From a virus, in the IMG/VR virus record IMGVR_UViG_3300049893_001663, positions 1 through 40,454 of that record: DNA of 40,454 nt; one strand, written 5' to 3'. The translations under genes were made by a program, and so were the position numbers. Below the pieces are notes generated by a model that saw only the letters and a program-made list of their open reading frames with translations, ran no database searches and was not told where the DNA came from. Below, piece after piece: positions 30,837-38,071 of the stretch; position 1 is the first letter of the stretch; every line of letters starts with the position of its first letter.

Positions 30837-31674
30837 TTGGATTCTCCTGTTGCTCAGTAGTCAGGGGATGCCCATAAGGCACCCGAAATCCGCTTGCATG
30901 CTTATGGCCTCCGCCCCCGTATTGTTTAGCGATCTCAGCAACATCCATCCCCTCATCTACAGAGCGTAAGGAAAACACACGACCGTTAGGCGTATCCCAA
31001 TAACACCCAGCAAATGGTTGGCCTTTGGCAAGTTCGTGTCCGGCATCGCTAGTCAATGTGTATGGTAGATTCGCAACCGGAACTCTAAATCCGCCGATAA
31101 CAAACTCGCGCGTAACGACCTTTATCAGCTCAGAAATATCTTTGTGATGCTTGCGCTCGATTGCCTCGCCCTGCTCTGCCAGTTTTTGGGGGTCCGTTTT
31201 CATAAGCTCATCCCATACGCCAAAGTCATAGGGATAGCTGAACACGTTTGCTTGAATCTCACGGGTACGAGCAAGGGCAAATCGCCACAAATCTCGATCC
31301 TCGATGTGATGCAACAGTTGCGGCATAGTTGTTGCCTTTGGCTCCCAGTATTGCCAAGCGAGCACTGCCCCCGAGTGTTCCAAGCTCACAAGCGACTCAA
31401 TCCTTTTGGATTCGATCAGTGGCGCTAGATCCTCAATGGCTGTTTTGTGGTGATCGATTAGCACGACCTTCCCGGCCTTTGTCAGAATATCCTCTACCAC
31501 ATCACGCTTATAGGAGAAGTCTACTAGGTAAACGTCACGCCCAGTCACATCTGGTGGCGTATCCTGATAGACGCCAGCATGAAAATTAAACGTGCGATCA
31601 GCGTATCGAGAAAATACCCAGGCAGCCCCAAAACCATCCGCGCAATTACTATGATAAATACAAAGTGGGTTCAA
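30820..31674 (-). CDS. DHH/DHHA1 family phosphoesterase
   Basis: 284 residues, TTG start with AAGGAG upstream. Motifs in order: YHSNCADGFGAAW (Asp13), VYLVDFSY (Asp52), LIDHHKTA (Asp74-His75-His76, the DHH box), EDRDLW (Asp126/Asp128), and the DHHA1 signature GGGGHKHASGF at 253-263. The family (RecJ, NrnA, GdpP, exopolyphosphatase-like) uses Mn2+ to cut phosphodiester or phosphoanhydride bonds in short nucleic acids, cyclic dinucleotides or polyphosphate. It heads a minus-strand cassette lying among plus-strand lysis genes, and its start overlaps the o-spanin start antisense. The exact substrate cannot be told from sequence. Confidence 0.9.
   Translation of the reverse strand: MNPLCIYHSNCADGFGAAWVFSRYADRTFNFHAGVYQDTPPDVTGRDVYLVDFSYKRDVVEDILTKAGKVVLIDHHKTAIEDLAPLIESKRIESLVSLEHSGAVLAWQYWEPKATTMPQLLHHIEDRDLWRFALARTREIQANVFSYPYDFGVWDELMKTDPQKLAEQGEAIERKHHKDISELIKVVTREFVIGGFRVPVANLPYTLTSDAGHELAKGQPFAGCYWDTPNGRVFSLRSVDEGMDVAEIAKQYGGGGHKHASGFRVPYGHPLTTEQQENPNESFR
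30825..30837. repeat. 13-bp direct repeat TAAAACTCTCATT, copy 2
   Basis: Second copy of the repeat at 30539-30551. It overlaps the end of the DHH gene and the start of the 90-aa gene. Confidence 0.5.
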
Positions 31675-31908
31675 TTTAGTCTCCTTGGTTTACTGCTCTC
31701 AGGCTGCGCCACTCCAGAGCCCATCACTGTGCGCGTGCCCGTGGCAATCAAGTGCATCGACAAAATCCCTGAGCGCCCTCAATTGCGTACCGATGCGGAG
31801 CTTGCGGCCCTCGACGACTACGGCCTGATCATTTTGCTTGCGAAGGATCGGCGCCTGTACCAGAGCTGGACTGCGGAGTTGCTAGCGGTGGTGGAGGGGT
31901 GCCGGTAA
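31651..31908 (+). CDS. o-spanin (Rz1-like outer-membrane lipoprotein)
   Basis: 85 residues: a signal peptide (VQFSLLGLLLSG) with lipobox LLSGC, then a Pro-rich mature start (CATPEPITVRVPVAIKC) and a helical C-terminus ending ELLAVVEGCR. This is the size and shape of Rz1-type o-spanins, which anchor in the outer membrane and pair with the i-spanin at 29995. The two are usually adjacent or nested; here about 1.3 kb of minus-strand genes separates them. No clear ribosome site is seen before the ATG at 31651; an in-frame ATG at 31579 exists. Confidence 0.72.
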   Translation: MINTKWVQFSLLGLLLSGCATPEPITVRVPVAIKCIDKIPERPQLRTDAELAALDDYGLIILLAKDRRLYQSWTAELLAVVEGCR

Positions 31909-32203
31909 GGGCGGCGCGAGCTACCCAGCCATCCTCAACTGTTGCTGTTCCGGCCTCGTCACACCAGAAATTTGAGGGCTCGCCGCTAACAGTGTCCCAG
32001 GCCATGTCATCGCAGATAGTGAAGTGATCCTTGTCTGCGTAGAACCTCAGCGCGGTCTCCAGCTCCGCGATCCGCTTCTCGCGAGGCTCGGCGGCGGCGG
32101 AATAGGCGCGCCACATCCATTCATATGTTGATGGGAGGAACGCACCAAATCCACGCTCACGCATCATCACCTCAAATTCCGCTCTGAGTTCGTTTGTGGT
32201 CAT
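31829..32203 (-). CDS. Hypothetical phage early protein (124 aa)
   Basis: 124 residues. Starts MTTNELRAEFEVMMRERGFG, then EWMWRAYSAAAEPREKRIAE and an acidic middle, ending in a Pro/Ser-rich tail. The 'L-R-x-E-F-E ... W-x-A-Y-x-A-A ... R-x-x-E-L-E' layout recurs in small phage proteins of unknown function. The last 80 bases overlap the o-spanin 3' end on the other strand. It is coupled to the upstream gene through ATGA. Confidence 0.62.
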   Translation of the reverse strand: MTTNELRAEFEVMMRERGFGAFLPSTYEWMWRAYSAAAEPREKRIAELETALRFYADKDHFTICDDMAWDTVSGEPSNFWCDEAGTATVEDGWVARAALTGTPPPPLATPQSSSGTGADPSQAK

Positions 32204-32463
32204 TTCTCGCCTCCGTTCATCGCGGTGTCGATGGCGGCATCTAGCGTATCATCAAAAATGATCTGCGGCGACCAGATAGGTCCGTAGATTACGCGGCTGC
32301 GCAGCCACCGATACCGCTCCGCATCGCGCTTGGCTTCGGCAAGCTCGCGCTCTAGTCGGCGGGCGAAGTCGAGTAGCTTGTTGTAACTATCCGCGAGTTC
32401 ATTTATTCCGCACTCCTTCGGTTGTGTAGACACTAATGCATCCGTGCGGGGCGTGTCGGTCAT
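32200..32463 (-). CDS. Conserved small phage protein (87 aa)
   Basis: 87 residues starting MTDTPRTDALVSTQPKECG, then a coiled-coil stretch (DFARRLERELAEAKRDAERY) and RWLRSRV, ending DAAIDTAMNGGEK. I recognise the 'M-T-D-T-P-R-T-D-A ... A-R-x-L-E-R-E-L-A ... R-Y-R-W-L-R ... D-x-A-I-D' pattern as a common tailed-phage protein of unknown function. ATGA couplings lie at both ends. Confidence 0.7.
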   Translation of the reverse strand: MTDTPRTDALVSTQPKECGINELADSYNKLLDFARRLERELAEAKRDAERYRWLRSRVIYGPIWSPQIIFDDTLDAAIDTAMNGGEK

Positions 32464-32561
32464 GGTTGCATCCCTGAATCAACCCAAGGCCCCCACAACG
32501 GAGCTGTGAAGAGGACGAGAATAACTAACATGAGAATCACAACGAGTATTGCTTGTTTCAT
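32460..32561 (-). CDS. Tiny membrane protein (33 aa)
   Basis: 33 residues: MKQAILVVILMLVILVLFTA then PLWGPWVDSGMQP. A single strong membrane helix follows a short basic start. GGAG lies 6 bases before the ATG, and the stop forms an ATGA overlap with the next gene. The coupling and ribosome site make it credible despite its size. Confidence 0.6.
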   Translation of the reverse strand: MKQAILVVILMLVILVLFTAPLWGPWVDSGMQP

Positions 32562-32573
32562 TTTAGTCTCCTT

Positions 32574-32792
32574 TCACGAGTCTTTGAAGTTCACCCCAGC
32601 GGCTTTCATACAATCGCGGGAGTCTTTGCACTTAATCTGCTTCCGGTTGTAGAACCCCCGCCAGTCCTGGACGGTCTGTTCGGAGACTCCGAGCCGAGAG
32701 GCCAAGAGCCCCGTTCGGATCTTGCGATTCGCTGCGAAGAATGCCCACGGACAGCACCAATGTGATTCACGGAGAAGGTCTTCGAATTTCAC
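32574..32792 (-). CDS. Small HTH-like protein (72 aa)
   Basis: 72 residues, GTG start with a GTGA overlap to the helicase stop. LLASRLGVSEQTVQDWRGFY is a helix-turn-helix of the transposase/terminase-small-like kind, flanked by Cys (CC near 13 and two in IKCKDSRDC). It may be an early regulator or DNA-binding accessory of the helicase. Target unknown. Confidence 0.62.
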   Translation of the reverse strand: MKFEDLLRESHWCCPWAFFAANRKIRTGLLASRLGVSEQTVQDWRGFYNRKQIKCKDSRDCMKAAGVNFKDS

Positions 32793-34015
32793 GGTCGTAT
32801 TACCTCATCGTTATTCGGTCGGGAATCAATAGGCTCTAGAAAAGCTTGCTTCCCCTCGTACACGAGGCGGACAACCTGAGCCCGTAGGGCTGTCGTGAGC
32901 ATACCTTCGAAATCTCGTGCGTCGGGAAAGTACGTTTGAGCGAAGCGATAGACTTCTTCATATCGCATTCGGCCTCTTCGGTGGATGAGTGAAATCAGCC
33001 GGTCCATGTGCCCACTGGCTTCGTTCTGTCCCAGGCGAGCGAAAACCTTTGGCATGTCACTCTCAAGGTCTGTGACCATTGTGTTCGCGAGAACAAGATC
33101 TTCGAGTTCAATCCTCATCGTGTCCCGTTGGGATGCTGAGATCACCATTGCGAGCTTGTGGATGTGGGTTTGCTTCCGCGCTATGTATCCCCCGAATCTC
33201 TGATCATCGAGCCCGTCTGGGCGATTCTCGTAGTGGTCTTGGTACCATTGGGTGCCCCAGGTTATGGCTTCCCGCGTTAGGGTGAACTCTCCGCACATCG
33301 TTGCGGCTACGTACTCGAGGTCGTGGACAAGCTCTATCGCCCGGTCCGCCATTCCAGCGGGAACTCGCTCCCGCGGGTAGGCGACGTACTTTTCCTTCGC
33401 ATCTGCGAAAACGAAGACGCAACGGGAGGTAAAGCCCCCGCCGATGAGGTACTCTGGGAAATTCCCCGCGATCCACGAAGGCGTCGTGCAGGCTACGATG
33501 TTGATCCAAGGATTCACGATTTCGTCTGTCCCCGCGAGCTTGGTCACCTTCCTCATCGTCCCCTGGCGGCCGTCCCACAGCGTGACGAGCAGGTCTATCA
33601 TGTCCCTGTCATCTGGGTTGAGCAAGTTCCCGAATTCGCTCGACTCGATCGTGATCGCGCTCATCGCGTGGAAAACTCCATCAAGTTCAAACGCCTCGCC
33701 CGACTCCGCAAGAGACTTGGCTAAAGCTTGCCACGTCACGATCTCCGGGCCGAACTTGACCCCTGGGACTTGGCGAAGGAGACTCATTCCGATACTCGCA
33801 GTTGTGGATTTCGATACGATCCCGGGAGGGGCGACGAGGATGATGTAGAAGTTTGGGTACCATCGAAAGTACACCTGGTCAATCCACACTCGTCGGCGGA
33901 GCGCGCCCGCAAGGGTTGAAACTCCGACCCAGAAGTACATACGCTTTGGGGCCTCGCCGAAGCTCGCGTAGTCGACGAACGATTGAAGCCAATTTTCAAG
34001 ATGTCGGCCACTCAC
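32789..34015 (-). CDS. DUF3987-like primase/helicase ATPase
   Basis: 408 residues, GTG start with GTGA overlap to the polymerase gene. Starts LENWLQSFVDYASFGEAPKR and YFWVGVSTLAGALRRRVWID. The P-loop region is YIILVAPPGIVSKSTTASIG (residues 57-76), a degenerate Walker A with Ser in place of the Gly before Lys69. ITIESSEFGNLLNP supplies a Walker B-like acidic region, followed by NIVACTTPSWI (sensor-like). This matches the DUF3987-type helicases found next to polymerases in phages and plasmids. It likely unwinds DNA for the adjacent polymerase. Confidence 0.72.
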   Translation of the reverse strand: MSGRHLENWLQSFVDYASFGEAPKRMYFWVGVSTLAGALRRRVWIDQVYFRWYPNFYIILVAPPGIVSKSTTASIGMSLLRQVPGVKFGPEIVTWQALAKSLAESGEAFELDGVFHAMSAITIESSEFGNLLNPDDRDMIDLLVTLWDGRQGTMRKVTKLAGTDEIVNPWINIVACTTPSWIAGNFPEYLIGGGFTSRCVFVFADAKEKYVAYPRERVPAGMADRAIELVHDLEYVAATMCGEFTLTREAITWGTQWYQDHYENRPDGLDDQRFGGYIARKQTHIHKLAMVISASQRDTMRIELEDLVLANTMVTDLESDMPKVFARLGQNEASGHMDRLISLIHRRGRMRYEEVYRFAQTYFPDARDFEGMLTTALRAQVVRLVYEGKQAFLEPIDSRPNNDEVIRP

Positions 34016-36354
34016 TCACACTCCCCCCAGGACTTGGTTGATGTTTTTATTCCAACTGGGATAATCAGCGGGTCTTCATACGGGACGAGGATTTGAGCCT
34101 CTTCTCGGAGCCTACGGATTACCCACTCGCCGAGGTGCGTCGGGAACTGGCCCGCGAGGGAGTCGTGGACTTGGAGGAGGACTTGGGCCTCCCGGAGGTT
34201 CTTGTGGATGTTGACGAAAGCTCGGTTGATGACGCAGGCGACTGTGGACTGGGGGATCCAGGCGAGGGCTTCCGGGAGCAGGCCTTCCACACGGTCGAAG
34301 TAAAATCTACGATATCCAAAGCGATTTGTAACACATCTCTTGGATGCAAGATCAGCTTCCGTCCTGACGTGCCAATCACGTATTCCAGGGTGGGCGACAA
34401 ACCAGCGAGAACGCCGTCTTTCAGCTTCATGGACGGAAATTCCGCAGTTAATAGCCATCGTTCTTGGACCCCCACCGTAGTTTGTCCCGTGGACCCAGGC
34501 CTTTGCAGCCGGACGACTAATTCCCAGAACTTTGGCGTTCTCGCTATGGATATCCACCCCCTCACGGAGCATCGCTTTGAGCTCTCCGTCATCGGCTTCC
34601 CATACCACCACCTGAAGGTCCGCGCGGTCCAGGTCCATGTCGAAGAATGTGAATCCAGTATCGGGTATGAAGAGTCGGCGGACATTGGGAAGCTCCAGGT
34701 CGTCAGGGTCCTCGGGCACAGTGCCTTTGGGCAGGTTTTGAAGGTTTGTCCCAGAACCAAAGGCGTTCTTGGAACTCGAGAAGCGGAAAGTCTCCGTTCC
34801 ACAGATGTTGAACGAGCAACGCATCCGTCCGTCCCAGTCGAGCTTGGCCTCGACGAAGGTTGAGCGGAATACGCCGAGGGAACGGATCTCAGCGATCTTG
34901 CGGACGAGCGGACCGAGCAGGGGCTCGCGGGTGGCGATGAGCGTGAGCGCGTCGTCGTCGAGCGTTGGCTGTCCAGTCTTGCGATTGTGGATTACCTTTT
35001 GCCCCAGATCGGTGTAGAACAGGTTGTGCATTTGGATTGGGGATCGCGGGTTGAGGCGGTAACCCAATACGGCCTCGAACCAGGCCTCACGGGCCTCGAT
35101 CTCGGAAGCGAGTTCGAAAGAGAATGCTGCCTTTTGGGATGTGTCGATCCGAACTCCGCGCGTCATGGCTTCGAGGACGGCGGAGAACAGTTCGTGCTGG
35201 AAAGTCTCGACCGAGGAGAGACTGAGCTCTTTACAGATATTGCGAGTCGTGTCCGCGCATTCGAGGGTCCGAATTGCGTCTTCGCAGTTGTAGTACCAGA
35301 GTTGGTCCTCGCCGACCTTCGGGTCCCACTCCTTCCCATCGTCTTTCCAGTACACGTAGTGGGAACAGTAGATTGAGGCTTGGAAGTCGAGAGCCTTGGG
35401 GAGGCCCGCAAACGCTACGTGATGGCTGACCATTGTGTCCTGGCCCAGGCGGGGGATGAAGCACCACCAGCGGTAAGTGTACTGGAAGTCGTAGAGGAGA
35501 TTCTGCCCTACGACCTCAGCATTCGGATGGCAAAGCACTCGCTGGAGGAGCCAGAGGATCTGGGCCTCTTCCTCCGCGAGCCAGTAGCCGTCCTGCCGCT
35601 CCACGCACATGAAGGGGATGCAATACGCTCTGTCCGCGAAAGGCGCTATCCCGGCGCAAGCTATGTGACCCGCCCGAGTCTCAAGGTCGAAGGAGATTCG
35701 GTGTGGGCCAAGGTCGAGAATAGTCAGCGTGGCTTTGAGTGCGTTGATTGCTTGCTCGAACGTGGGACGGAGGACGAGAGACCACTCGGGGACTGTGAAG
35801 TCCCGGGACTCGATGTGCTTTGCCGCTCGCCGCAAGTCGTGGACAGCCGCGGATCTCCACGACCACTGACGGAGGATTGCGGCGGGATGGTACGTCGGGA
35901 CGACCCAGGCACCGCTTGGATGCCGGAGTTCGCTTCCCCGCCACTTCGTTATCCCGAGCTTGCCGGTCAAGGCCCAGAGGGCGGTGTTCCCGAAAGCGAC
36001 GATCACATTCGGCTTGACCATCTCGACTTCCCGCTCGAGGAGCTCGACCCCCTCGGCTACGATCTGGGTCATCCAGATCCCACGGAACGGGGCGCACTGG
36101 ACTTCTGTCCGGGCCTTGCCTTTCAAGTTGAACCAAGCCCCGATTTCGTTCTTTGGCGGCCTCGCGCGGCAGACGTTCGTTACGAATGCTTCGGAACGGA
36201 GAATCCCAGCCTCGTGAAGCATCCGATCGAGTTCCATTCCGCTCACGCCGACGAAGGGGATGCCAAGACGTTCCTCGGACTCCCCTGGGGCCTCACCCAC
36301 GAGCATGATCCTCGCGGGGCAAGGTCCAACTGGACGGATTTGAGGGAGGGTCAT
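34012..36354 (-). CDS. Uracil-DNA glycosylase / DNA polymerase I fusion (replicative polymerase)
   Basis: 780 residues. Residues 1-185 are a family-4-like uracil-DNA glycosylase domain: LVGEAPGESEERLGIPFVG and HPAAIL (156-161). Residues 215-360 are a 3'-5' exonuclease with SFDLET (Asp223, Glu225), QNLLYDF (Asp289) and YYNCED (Tyr355, Asp359). Residues 380-780 are a family A polymerase: motif A DMDLDRADLQ (Asp574, Asp579), motif B KAWVHGTNYGG (Lys618, His622, Tyr626), motif C QVHDSL (His730, Asp731, Ser732). The metal-binding Asp residues are kept, but the Glu, Phe and Glu usual in motifs A, B and C are Asp, His and Ser. No ribosome site of its own; coupled to an 8-codon leader. Main replication enzyme. 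Confidence 0.92.
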   Translation of the reverse strand: MTLPQIRPVGPCPARIMLVGEAPGESEERLGIPFVGVSGMELDRMLHEAGILRSEAFVTNVCRARPPKNEIGAWFNLKGKARTEVQCAPFRGIWMTQIVAEGVELLEREVEMVKPNVIVAFGNTALWALTGKLGITKWRGSELRHPSGAWVVPTYHPAAILRQWSWRSAAVHDLRRAAKHIESRDFTVPEWSLVLRPTFEQAINALKATLTILDLGPHRISFDLETRAGHIACAGIAPFADRAYCIPFMCVERQDGYWLAEEEAQILWLLQRVLCHPNAEVVGQNLLYDFQYTYRWWCFIPRLGQDTMVSHHVAFAGLPKALDFQASIYCSHYVYWKDDGKEWDPKVGEDQLWYYNCEDAIRTLECADTTRNICKELSLSSVETFQHELFSAVLEAMTRGVRIDTSQKAAFSFELASEIEAREAWFEAVLGYRLNPRSPIQMHNLFYTDLGQKVIHNRKTGQPTLDDDALTLIATREPLLGPLVRKIAEIRSLGVFRSTFVEAKLDWDGRMRCSFNICGTETFRFSSSKNAFGSGTNLQNLPKGTVPEDPDDLELPNVRRLFIPDTGFTFFDMDLDRADLQVVVWEADDGELKAMLREGVDIHSENAKVLGISRPAAKAWVHGTNYGGGPRTMAINCGISVHEAERRRSRWFVAHPGIRDWHVRTEADLASKRCVTNRFGYRRFYFDRVEGLLPEALAWIPQSTVACVINRAFVNIHKNLREAQVLLQVHDSLAGQFPTHLGEWVIRRLREEAQILVPYEDPLIIPVGIKTSTKSWGECE

Positions 36355-36377
36355 GTTAGGCTTTCGTCGGTTTTCAT
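36351..36377 (-). CDS. Eight-codon leader minigene before the polymerase
   Basis: ATG at 36377, stop overlapping the polymerase ATG; encodes MKTDESLT. Its ribosome site AAGGAG lies within the last codons of the methyltransferase gene. ATGA overlaps link it to both the methyltransferase stop (36374-36377) and the polymerase start (36351-36354). It probably serves to deliver ribosomes to the polymerase start rather than to make a functional peptide. Confidence 0.45.
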   Translation of the reverse strand: MKTDESLT

Positions 36378-37666
36378 TTGAGCTCCTTTATCCTCGTAAG
36401 AGCAATGCCGTAACTCGCGGGGTCGATCTCGAATCCCGTGGCTCGACACTTCAGCGCATGGGCCGCCGGGAAGACCGGGCCAGTTCCACAGAATGGATCG
36501 AGCACGGAATCCCCTGGGTGAACGGAGCGGGAGAGCAGGTCCTGGAACAGGGCCACCGGCTTCTGGGCCGAGTGCCCAAGGTTGTCGTCAGAGGGGAAGG
36601 TCAGCACGTCCCCGGCGATCCGGGTGACCGGTTTGGCCCCTTTGATGGCGAAGATGATTAGCTCGTATCGACGCTGGGGAGTGTGCTCTGGCCACGGAGT
36701 TCGCAGGCCTCCGGGCTTGTGCCAGATGAGCGGGGTCCGGTGCACCCACCAGCCTGCTTGCTCGAGCGCGTCTCGATAGTCAAAGAACCAATCTATGTCG
36801 CAGAAGACGTACATATGTGCTTGGGGCTTTACGAGTTTTAGGGCTTCGTATGCCAGGAACCGTAGGGCGGCGTCTGCGGCGTTGAAGGAATCGAGGTACC
36901 CGTGGGCACCTGCGGCCGCTCCGTCAGAATCCCCAAACTCGTCTGCACCTATCCCATAAGGTGGGTCGGTGATTATCACGTCGTAGAGTTCGAGGCCTGT
37001 CATTGCGAGATCGTAGCACGATCCGAGCCGCAGGGTGTGAGTCTCCGCCGTGAACTCCGCGCCGTATCGCTCTGCGAGCAAGGCGTTCTTCCGGCCTTCC
37101 TCTTGCCGCTTCAGCGCTTTGAAAGCTTCATCCACAGACTTCGCTTTCGCAACCTCTGGGTTGTGAAGATGCTGCGCGAGAATAAGCTCTTTGCGTGTCG
37201 TGGACTGGTACTCGCCATCTCGGCGGCCGCGAACTTCTTCAGCAATGTCTGCTGGTGTTGGCGGAGCCTCCCCACGGAGGCGTGCTTGCTCCCCACGAAT
37301 TTCGGCCACGCGGGAAACAGCCGTGGCCCGTTCTTGCCATGTGAGATCCGTGCGCTGAACGTTTTCTTCCAGCTCGGCTTCAAGGGCCGCGAGAGGAGAA
37401 AGCTCTCCGAGCGTGAGAGTCGGGACCTCATCTCGTCCCACTTCGACAGCTCCACAACGGAAAGATATCCCCAGTTGGTGAAGATCTCGGATTGCCCGAA
37501 GTCTCCGTTCCCCGGCGACGAGGGTTCCATTATCACGGACTACCACTGGGTGCAGCAGGCCGTGATCCCGGATGGACTCCATCAGAGAGTGGAGCTTCGC
37601 TGGGTCGAATTCCTTTCGCTGCCGATTCGATGGGATAACGATTTCTGAGATAGGTAATAGCTTCAC
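36374..37666 (-). CDS. ParB-like N-terminal domain / DNA methyltransferase fusion
   Basis: 430 residues, GTG start with GGGAGG upstream. Residues 1-120 are ParB/Srx-like: SEIVIPSNRQRKEFDP, IRDHGLLHPVVVRDNG and the GERRLRA box (52-58). Residues 205-430 are an amino-methyltransferase with TDPPYGIG (motif IV, 233-240), HSAQKP (365-370) and DPFCGTG (motif I, 390-396). The motif IV-before-I order marks the beta-type N6-adenine/N4-cytosine class. It could modify phage DNA against restriction; the ParB part may give sequence-specific binding. The first 134 bases overlap the end of the DUF1937 gene. Confidence 0.88.
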   Translation of the reverse strand: MKLLPISEIVIPSNRQRKEFDPAKLHSLMESIRDHGLLHPVVVRDNGTLVAGERRLRAIRDLHQLGISFRCGAVEVGRDEVPTLTLGELSPLAALEAELEENVQRTDLTWQERATAVSRVAEIRGEQARLRGEAPPTPADIAEEVRGRRDGEYQSTTRKELILAQHLHNPEVAKAKSVDEAFKALKRQEEGRKNALLAERYGAEFTAETHTLRLGSCYDLAMTGLELYDVIITDPPYGIGADEFGDSDGAAAGAHGYLDSFNAADAALRFLAYEALKLVKPQAHMYVFCDIDWFFDYRDALEQAGWWVHRTPLIWHKPGGLRTPWPEHTPQRRYELIIFAIKGAKPVTRIAGDVLTFPSDDNLGHSAQKPVALFQDLLSRSVHPGDSVLDPFCGTGPVFPAAHALKCRATGFEIDPASYGIALTRIKELK

Positions 37667-38060
37667 TGAACCTCCCTGGGATGTCGTTGAAGTCGAGATA
37701 GTACACTGGGATATTGAGGTCCTCTGCGAGGACGACCTCGTGGGCTATGCCGAGGGAATCTTCCCATCCCTCGAGGGTTATGACGACTACGCGAGAGGCC
37801 GCCCGGACTAGCGGGCGGCACTGGCGGAGCCAGAATTCGTGAGACTCGGTCTCGGAGAGGCGGAGCCAGAATTCGTGAGACTCGGTCTCGGAGATGAGGC
37901 CGGAGATCTCGGGGAGGAGAGAGTGCCCGTGGACGATTGGGCTGTAGACGGGAATATCCGCGAGGGCAAATAGCCCCGCGATCCGGCGGGCTTGCCTGAA
38001 CCGGCGAACTCGGATGAGTTCTTCCGGGCTGGTATACGGGCTTGCAAGGTAAGTGTACAA
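37533..38060 (-). CDS. DUF1937 family protein (nucleoside 2-deoxyribosyltransferase-like)
   Basis: 175 residues, TTG start with GGAGGATAAC upstream. Starts MYTYLASPYTSPEELIRVRR, with PVYSPIVHGHSLLPEISGL and RVVVITLEGWEDSLGIAHEV, the DUF1937 signatures. The fold is related to nucleoside 2-deoxyribosyltransferases, so nucleotide metabolism is likely. The region between LPEISGLI and the core holds a 12-residue tandem duplication (SETESHEFWLRL). The last 44 residues overlap the methyltransferase gene and look non-conserved (PSEAPLSDGVHPGSRPAAPS). Confidence 0.78.
   Translation of the reverse strand: MYTYLASPYTSPEELIRVRRFRQARRIAGLFALADIPVYSPIVHGHSLLPEISGLISETESHEFWLRLSETESHEFWLRQCRPLVRAASRVVVITLEGWEDSLGIAHEVVLAEDLNIPVYYLDFNDIPGRFSEAITYLRNRYPIESAAKGIRPSEAPLSDGVHPGSRPAAPSGSP
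37823..37894 (-). repeat. 36-bp in-frame tandem duplication in the DUF1937 gene
   Basis: Two perfect consecutive 36-bp copies (37823-37858 and 37859-37894) give SETESHEFWLRL twice. Identical DNA means the event is recent or an assembly artefact. It keeps the frame. Confidence 0.85.
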
Positions 38061-38071
38061 GTTATCCTCCG

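Noticed and set aside
35380-36381. Plus-strand ORF of 333 aa opposite the polymerase
   Set aside because: Shadow of the polymerase gene, whose motifs are unmistakable on the minus strand.
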